The position numbers were made by a program, and so were the translations under genes. A model generated the notes under the pieces. The model did no database searches, was not told the origin of the DNA, and saw only the letters and a program-made list of their open reading frames with translations. Shown one piece after another: positions 13,919 to 17,763 of a stretch of DNA of 17,763 nt. Source of the DNA: an uncultured Desulfarculaceae bacterium. GTDB taxonomy: Bacteria > Desulfobacterota > Desulfarculia > Desulfarculales > Desulfarculaceae. Numbering within the stretch: the stretch's first letter is position 1; each line of letters opens with the position of its first letter. The DNA lies in the NCBI GenBank assembly GCA_937908275.1, contig CALERA010000157.1, positions 1-17,763 of the forward strand, in the 5' to 3' direction.

Positions 13919-14764
13919 ATGAGTGAGCAGCGAGTCGCCCTGGTGACCGGGGCCAGCTCGGGGATCGGCCGCGAAACCGCCCTGGGCCTGGCCCGCCAGG
14001 GCTGGCGGGTCATTGCCGTCGCCCGACGCCGGGAGCGTCTGGAGGAATTGGCCGCCCAGGAGCCCAACATCCTCCCGCGCCAGGTGGACCTGGCCGACCC
14101 GGAGCAGGTGGAAGCCTTCGCGGCCTGGCTGGCCGGTCAACCCCAGCCGGTCGAGGTGCTGATCAACAACGCCGGTTACGCCCTGCGCGGGGCGGTGGAG
14201 GAGGTTCCCCCGGCCGACGCCCGCCGGCTCTACGAGGTCAACGTCTTCACCCCCATCCGCCTGATCCAGGCCTGCCTGCCCGGCATGCGCGATCTGGCCC
14301 GGGGAAGGATCGTGAACCTCAGCTCCATGTCCGGCCGAGTGGTGCTGCCGGGCAACGCCACCTATTCCTCCAGCAAATTCGCCCTGGAAGGCTATAGCGA
14401 GGGCCTGCGCCTGGAATTGCTGGAGACTGGCATCAAGGTGATCGTGGTGCGCCCCGGTCCGGTGGACACCGAGTTCATCGCCGTCTCCCAGGCCATGACC
14501 GGCGATCGCCTGGCGCAACCCCGGTCCAGCTACCAGCAGGTCTACCAGCGCCTCTCGGCCCTGCTCCTGGATCTGTTCGGCGGCAAGGGCTCCAGCAGCG
14601 CCGGGGAGGTGGCCGCGGTGATCCTGGAGGCGGTCAACCATCCCGATCCGGCGCCTTCCTACTCCGTGGGGCCGATCGCGCCGGAGTTCCTGGCCTTGCG
14701 CGCCCGCCTGGACGACGCCCAACTGGTGGAGCACTTCCGCCGGGTGATGGGGATCCCGGACTGA
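13919..14764 (+). CDS. Short-chain dehydrogenase/reductase (SDR) family oxidoreductase
   Basis: 281-residue classical SDR. The Rossmann motif TGASSGIG is near the N-terminus, followed by NNAG, the catalytic Ser in NLSSMSG and the YSSSK pair. The arginine-rich AVARRRERL after the second beta strand favours NADP(H) over NAD(H). The start at 13919 is chosen because GGGAG (13905-13909) is 9 nt away; the in-frame ATG at 13910 abuts it directly. It follows the DsbA-family gene after 108 bp, which hold a short GC-rich hairpin (13813-13832) without a T-run, so partial co-transcription is possible. A strong intrinsic terminator follows. The substrate cannot be inferred. Confidence 0.9.
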   Translation: MSEQRVALVTGASSGIGRETALGLARQGWRVIAVARRRERLEELAAQEPNILPRQVDLADPEQVEAFAAWLAGQPQPVEVLINNAGYALRGAVEEVPPADARRLYEVNVFTPIRLIQACLPGMRDLARGRIVNLSSMSGRVVLPGNATYSSSKFALEGYSEGLRLELLETGIKVIVVRPGPVDTEFIAVSQAMTGDRLAQPRSSYQQVYQRLSALLLDLFGGKGSSSAGEVAAVILEAVNHPDPAPSYSVGPIAPEFLALRARLDDAQLVEHFRRVMGIPD

Positions 14765-14785
14765 CAACTATCTGGTTTTTCATTC

Positions 14786-14823
14786 CAACCGGCCGGGGCG
14801 CTCCCCGGCCGGTTGTTTTTTTT
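14786..14823 (+). terminator. Rho-independent terminator after the SDR gene
   Basis: A 13-bp perfect stem (14786-14798 with 14803-14815), built from CAACCGGCCGGGG and its complement around a CGCT loop, is followed by eight T residues (14816-14823). It lies 22 bp after the SDR stop codon and isolates the SDR transcript from the TetR gene. Confidence 0.92.
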
Positions 14824-14844
14824 GGCCGGGACCGGCCCAGGCCC

Positions 14845-14871
14845 TTGACAGCGGAGCGGCAATTATATTAT
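14845..14871 (+). promoter_or_regulatory. Probable promoter of the TetR-family gene
   Basis: A perfect -35 TTGACA (14845-14850) lies 15 bp before TATTAT (14866-14871, five of six matches to TATAAT). The spacer is short, and TTATTG with a 17-bp spacer is an alternative. The AT-rich stretch stands out in this high-GC region. The palindrome at 14872-14887 directly abuts or overlaps the start site. Confidence 0.6.
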
Positions 14872-14887
14872 TGGAATAGTTATTCCA
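14872..14887. promoter_or_regulatory. Perfect palindromic operator, likely for the TetR-family protein
   Basis: TGGAATA-GT-TATTCCA is a perfect 7-bp inverted repeat with a 2-bp centre, 31 bp before the TetR start codon and next to the -10. The position predicts autorepression by steric block. I saw no second copy in the gaps flanking the SDR or CoA-transferase genes, so other targets would lie outside the window. Confidence 0.72.
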
Positions 14888-14917
14888 TATCCGAACTTTC
14901 ATTCTGTCGAGGGAGCC

Positions 14918-15556
14918 ATGCCGGCCGCCCAGGCCCTGACCCGGCGCGAGCGCGAACAGACCCGCCACCGGCGCGAAGTGCTGGAGGCGGCCCTGACCCT
15001 GTTCGCCCAACAGGGCTATGACGCCACCTCCATGCAGGAGATCGCCCAGGCGGCCGAGTTCGGGGTGGGCACCCTCTACCGCCTGTTCGCCGGGGGCAAG
15101 GAAGAACTCTACCTGGCCCTGAAGCAGCGGGTGGTGGCGGCCTTCGAGCAGGAGCTGGCCTTTGCCCTGCGCAACCTGGACGACCCCTGCCAGCAGCTCA
15201 AGGCCTACCTGCGGGCCAGCGCCCAGGTCTACGCCAGCCACCCCCGGGAGATGGCCCTCTACCTGCGCGAGACCATCGGCCTGAGCTTCGACCTGGCCCG
15301 GGGCCTGCCCGAGGACCTGGCCACCCGCTACCGGGCCTGCACCGACAAGGCCCGCCAGGCCCTGGTGGCCGGCATGGCCCAGGGCTGCTTCCGGTCGCAA
15401 ACCCCGGACGACGCCGTGCTCTTCGTGCGGGTGGTGATCAACGTCTTCCTGGCCCAATGGCTGTTCAACCAGGGGCAGATCTCCCTGGACCAATCCCTGG
15501 CCACCATCGAACAGGCCCTGTTCCAGGGCCTGGGCCATCCGCCGCCGGCCGTCTGA
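14918..15556 (+). CDS. TetR/AcrR-family transcriptional regulator
   Basis: 212-residue ligand-responsive repressor. The N-terminal TetR helix-turn-helix (about 15-60) reads VLEAALTLFAQQGYDATSMQ, then EIAQAAEFGVGTLYRLFAGG. The rest is an all-helical ligand and dimerisation domain. GGGAG is 5-6 nt before the ATG at 14918. It has its own promoter with a perfect operator-like palindrome, and is insulated upstream by a terminator. The CoA-transferase gene starts 108 bp downstream and could be partly co-transcribed. The ligand is unknown; many TetR regulators next to acyl-CoA genes sense acyl-CoA, but that is only an analogy here. Confidence 0.92.
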   Translation: MPAAQALTRREREQTRHRREVLEAALTLFAQQGYDATSMQEIAQAAEFGVGTLYRLFAGGKEELYLALKQRVVAAFEQELAFALRNLDDPCQQLKAYLRASAQVYASHPREMALYLRETIGLSFDLARGLPEDLATRYRACTDKARQALVAGMAQGCFRSQTPDDAVLFVRVVINVFLAQWLFNQGQISLDQSLATIEQALFQGLGHPPPAV

Positions 15557-15608
15557 GGCGCGGCCGCTCCGCGAGGAGAATTTTTGGCGTAGCCGAGATT
15601 GTGAATTA

Positions 15609-15623
15609 TGGCACCAAGCGGGC
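15609..15623 (+). promoter_or_regulatory. Candidate sigma54 (-24/-12) promoter for the CoA-transferase gene
   Basis: TGGCAC-CAAGC-GGGC has a perfect -24 box, the correct 10-bp spacing between the GG and GC doublets, and a weak -12 box (GGGC where TTGC is usual). The start site would be near 15634, about 30 nt before the ATG at 15665. No GATGC-N6-GCATC copy was seen upstream. The match is suggestive only. Confidence 0.38.
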
Positions 15624-15664
15624 GCCCGCACCCCCGCCGCGAATACAGCAAGGAGATCGCGCAG

Positions 15665-17011
15665 ATGGCCTACGAGGCAGAATACAAGAGCAAGCTGAGG
15701 ACTCCGGCCGAGGCGGTGCAGGTGGTCAAATCGGGCGACCTGGTGGACTATGGCTTCTTCAACGGCAAGCCGGTGCTCTGCGACCAGGCCCTGGCCGCCC
15801 GGGCCGGGGAGCTACAGGACATCAAGATCTACGCCGCGGTGAGCCTGCCCCCGGTGCCGGCGGTGGTGATGGCCCCCCAGACCTTCACCTACCATGACTT
15901 CCAGTACAGCCAACTGACCCGGATGATCGCCAAACAGAACCCCATGGTTTTCTACGTGCCGATCCTCTACCACCTGGCCCCCGGCCTGCTGCGCGAGGGC
16001 ATCGGCCCCCAGCGCGACGTGGGCATCTACCAGGTCTGCCCCATGGACAACAACGGCTGGTTCAACCTGGGCCCCCAGAACTCCGAGGCCCGGGCCAAGA
16101 TCGCCACCGACAAGGTGGTCATCTTCGAGACCTGCCCCAACATGCCGGTCTGCCTGGGCGGGGCCGAGGAGAGCGTTCACATCAGCGAGGTGGACATGAT
16201 CGTGGAGGGCGGCCCGGACCAGCGCCCCTTCGCCATGCCCAGCCCCGCCGCCAGCCCGGAGGAGATCCAGATCGCCCAGCGGGTGATGGGCTTCATCCAG
16301 GACGGCTCCTGCGTCCAGTTGGGCATCGGCGGCCTGCCCAACCAGGTGGGCAAGTTCATCGCCGAGAGCGACCTCAAGGACCTGGGCGGCCACACCGAGA
16401 TGTTCTGCGACGCCTACGTGGACATGATCGAGTCCGGGCGCATGAGCGGCTCGCGCAAGGCCTTTGACCGCGGCCGGGTGGCCTACACCTTCGCGGTGGG
16501 CAGCCAGCGGGTCTATGACTTCCTGCACCAGAACCCGGCCTGCGCCTCCTATCCGGTGCAGTACACCAACCACCCCCGGACCATCGCCAGCCTGGACAAC
16601 ATGGTCAGCGTCTGCAACGCGGTGCAGGTGGACCTCTACTCCCAGGTCAACGCCGAGTCCAACGGCTTCACCCAGATCTCGGGCAACGGCGGCATGTGGG
16701 ACTTCGTGCTGGGCTCGCAGTGGTCCAAGGGCGGCAAGAGCCTGATCTGCCTGACCAGCACCTTCACCAACGGCAAGGGCCAGCGCATGAGCCGGATCGT
16801 GCCCCACTTCGCCCCGGGCAGCATCGCCACCGTCCCCCGCCAGATGGTGGACTACCTGGTCACCGAGTACGGCGCGGCCCAGATGCACGGACAGCCCACC
16901 TGGCACCGCGCCGAGGCCATCATCAACCTGGCCCACCCCGACTTCCGCGACGAGCTCATCGCCGCCGCCGGCAAGCAGGGCATCTGGCGTCGCAGCAACA
17001 AGCGGGATTAG
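15665..17011 (+). CDS. Acetyl-CoA hydrolase/transferase family CoA-transferase (butyryl- or 4-hydroxybutyrate type)
   Basis: 448 residues, the usual length of butyryl-CoA:acetate and 4-hydroxybutyrate CoA-transferases. These cytoplasmic enzymes move CoA between acetyl-CoA or another acyl-CoA and a free acid. QLGIGGLPNQVGKFIAESDL (218-237) is the glycine-rich CoA-binding motif. GGHTEM gives the probable catalytic Glu245, which forms the glutamyl-CoA thioester in the family. ISGNGGMWDF (338-347) is typical of the butyryl group. AGGAG (15651-15655) is 9 nt before the ATG at 15665; an in-frame ATG at 15608 lacks a ribosome binding site and overlaps a promoter candidate. Together with the dehydratase at the left edge it could supply 4-hydroxybutyryl-CoA or another CoA ester, but the acceptor is not determined. 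A terminator hairpin follows. Confidence 0.88.
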   Translation: MAYEAEYKSKLRTPAEAVQVVKSGDLVDYGFFNGKPVLCDQALAARAGELQDIKIYAAVSLPPVPAVVMAPQTFTYHDFQYSQLTRMIAKQNPMVFYVPILYHLAPGLLREGIGPQRDVGIYQVCPMDNNGWFNLGPQNSEARAKIATDKVVIFETCPNMPVCLGGAEESVHISEVDMIVEGGPDQRPFAMPSPAASPEEIQIAQRVMGFIQDGSCVQLGIGGLPNQVGKFIAESDLKDLGGHTEMFCDAYVDMIESGRMSGSRKAFDRGRVAYTFAVGSQRVYDFLHQNPACASYPVQYTNHPRTIASLDNMVSVCNAVQVDLYSQVNAESNGFTQISGNGGMWDFVLGSQWSKGGKSLICLTSTFTNGKGQRMSRIVPHFAPGSIATVPRQMVDYLVTEYGAAQMHGQPTWHRAEAIINLAHPDFRDELIAAAGKQGIWRRSNKRD

Positions 17012-17043
17012 CCCCGACTCTCCCTGGCTTCCCGTCTTGCCCC

Positions 17044-17075
17044 CTTGCCCGTCCCGGTCCGCCGGGGCGGGCAAG
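17044..17075 (+). terminator. Hairpin terminator after the CoA-transferase gene
   Basis: CTTGCCCGTCCCGG (17044-17057) pairs with CCGGGGCGGGCAAG (17062-17075): 14 pairs including one G-T, around a TCCG loop, 32 bp after the stop codon. The T-run is weak, so termination may be partial. Confidence 0.65.
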
Positions 17076-17097
17076 GTCATTTCGCGCCGCAAAAGGC

Positions 17098-17133
17098 AAA
17101 AAAAAGGCGGGAAGCCCTTGCGGGCTTCCCGCC
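17098..17133 (-). terminator. Rho-independent terminator of the acyl-CoA dehydrogenase gene
   Basis: GGCGGGAAGCCC (17106-17117) pairs perfectly with GGGCTTCCCGCC (17122-17133) around TTGC. On the minus strand the stem is followed by eight T (complement of the A-run at 17098-17105), then GCC and TTTT. It lies about 40 bp after the minus-strand stop codon. Confidence 0.9.
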
Positions 17134-17174
17134 TCCCCTCCCCTCCTCCGTCCCTCCCGGAGTCGGGCTCCTCT

Positions 17175-17763
17175 CTAATTATGCGGGTAGGCGTCCTTGA
17201 GCGGCAGCACCTGCCGGCTCCAAACCGCCTCGAACCCCGCCGCGTCCTCCACCGGCTTGAGCAACATGGACCGGTAGAGGTCCTCCTGGGCGGCCGAGTT
17301 GGAGTAGTTGAGCACCATGCGCAGGGCGCCGTTGCTGAAGTCGCGGATCATGAAATTGAAGATCTCGTTGACCAGGGCGTCGTCCTCGCCCAGCAGGCGG
17401 GCGTTTTCCAGGATCAACTGGGCGTAGGCCACCAGGGTGAACAGCTCGCCGGCGGCCAGCATGTAGTCCACGTTGGCGGCCTGTTCCGGGCTGGGCGGGG
17501 CCTCCATCAGCAATCGCCGCAGCAGTTCGGCCTGCTGGCGGAAGACCTTGACGTTGCCCAGCTCCACGCCCTGGTAGGCCAGGCGGTAGTCCGGGAAGCG
17601 GATCTCGCCCAGGCCGCCGGTGTACTGGTGGAAGAGATAGGAATCGTCGGCCGGGTCCTCGCGCCGGGGCACCGGGGGGTACTCCTGCGGCCCGAAGAAG
17701 TAGTTCTTCACGAACTTGATGATCAGCGCCATGTTGACATGCTCGGTGCCCTCCAGCTTGGGC
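17175..17763 (-). CDS. Acyl-CoA dehydrogenase, C-terminal part (runs off the window)
   Basis: About 195 codons visible; the frame is open to base 17763, so the N-terminal part lies outside. The first visible residues PKLEGTEHVNMALIIKFVKN and NYFFGPQEYPPVPRREDPAD, followed by SYLFHQYTGGLGEIRFPDYR, resemble the C-terminal extension of long acyl-CoA dehydrogenases, where L-E-G-T-x-H-V-N follows the catalytic region. The remainder is helical, as expected for that domain. Starting the gene at the internal ATG at 17732 would be a mistake. FAD-dependent alpha,beta-dehydrogenation of an acyl-CoA is the family role; chain length is unknown. It is convergent with the CoA-transferase gene and has its own terminator. 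Identification rests on the C-terminal domain only. Confidence 0.72.
   Translation of the reverse strand, partial: PKLEGTEHVNMALIIKFVKNYFFGPQEYPPVPRREDPADDSYLFHQYTGGLGEIRFPDYRLAYQGVELGNVKVFRQQAELLRRLLMEAPPSPEQAANVDYMLAAGELFTLVAYAQLILENARLLGEDDALVNEIFNFMIRDFSNGALRMVLNYSNSAAQEDLYRSMLLKPVEDAAGFEAVWSRQVLPLKDAYPHN

Noticed and set aside
15608..15664. N-terminal extension of the CoA-transferase from ATG 15608
   Set aside because: No ribosome binding site, atypical Pro/Arg-rich residues, and overlap with a promoter candidate; AGGAG supports ATG 15665.
1..17763. CRISPR arrays, tRNA/rRNA genes, insertion sequences
   Set aside because: No regularly spaced direct repeats, no cloverleaf or rRNA-like stretch and no transposase motif were seen on either strand by eye.

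Overview
The window is high-GC DNA (roughly two-thirds G+C by eye). The genes present are a LIV-type ABC transporter, a sigma54 activator, a 4-hydroxybutyryl-CoA dehydratase, a butyryl/4-hydroxybutyrate-type CoA-transferase, an acyl-CoA dehydrogenase and a probable selenoprotein. Together they suggest an anaerobic or facultative bacterium of the Desulfobacterota (former Deltaproteobacteria), possibly near Desulfarculus; this is inference from gene content only. Bases 1-43 are not biological: they match an Illumina index adapter fused to a contig end, and they truncate the first gene.

Left block, all minus strand and transcribed right to left from about 11.85 kb to 44. In transcription order it reads: IclR regulator, class III aminotransferase, periplasmic binding protein, LivH, LivM, LivG, LivF, aldehyde dehydrogenase of the pyrroline-5-carboxylate dehydrogenase type, a PAS-containing sigma54 activator, and a truncated 4-hydroxybutyryl-CoA dehydratase. 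Gaps are short and LivM/LivG and LivG/LivF overlap, so most of it is probably one operon starting at a good sigma70 promoter (TTGACA, 17 bp, TAATCT) before the IclR gene. The dehydratase appears to have its own -24/-12 promoter, and three copies of GATGC-N6-GCATC lie upstream as probable activator sites. The set fits import of an amino acid, transamination to a semialdehyde, oxidation to an acid, and CoA-ester chemistry leading to crotonyl-CoA. 4-Aminobutyrate or 5-aminovalerate are plausible substrates, but this is not shown.

Middle block, 12.0-13.9 kb, redox-related. A small CMD-fold protein (plus) converges on a TrxC-type thioredoxin (minus). Divergent from trxC lie a 26-residue membrane peptide and, 71 bp further on, the most interesting gene in the window. 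This is a DsbA/FrnE-family oxidoreductase whose first active-site cysteine codon is an in-frame TGA (U-P-W-C), followed directly by a bacterial SECIS-like stem-loop. A standard gene caller would start this gene after the TGA and lose the active site.

Right block, 13.9-17.8 kb. A short-chain dehydrogenase ends at a strong intrinsic terminator. A TetR regulator follows, with a perfect palindrome over its promoter. A CoA-transferase with a possible -24/-12 promoter comes next, then two back-to-back terminators, and finally the C-terminal part of an acyl-CoA dehydrogenase that enters from beyond the window's right edge.
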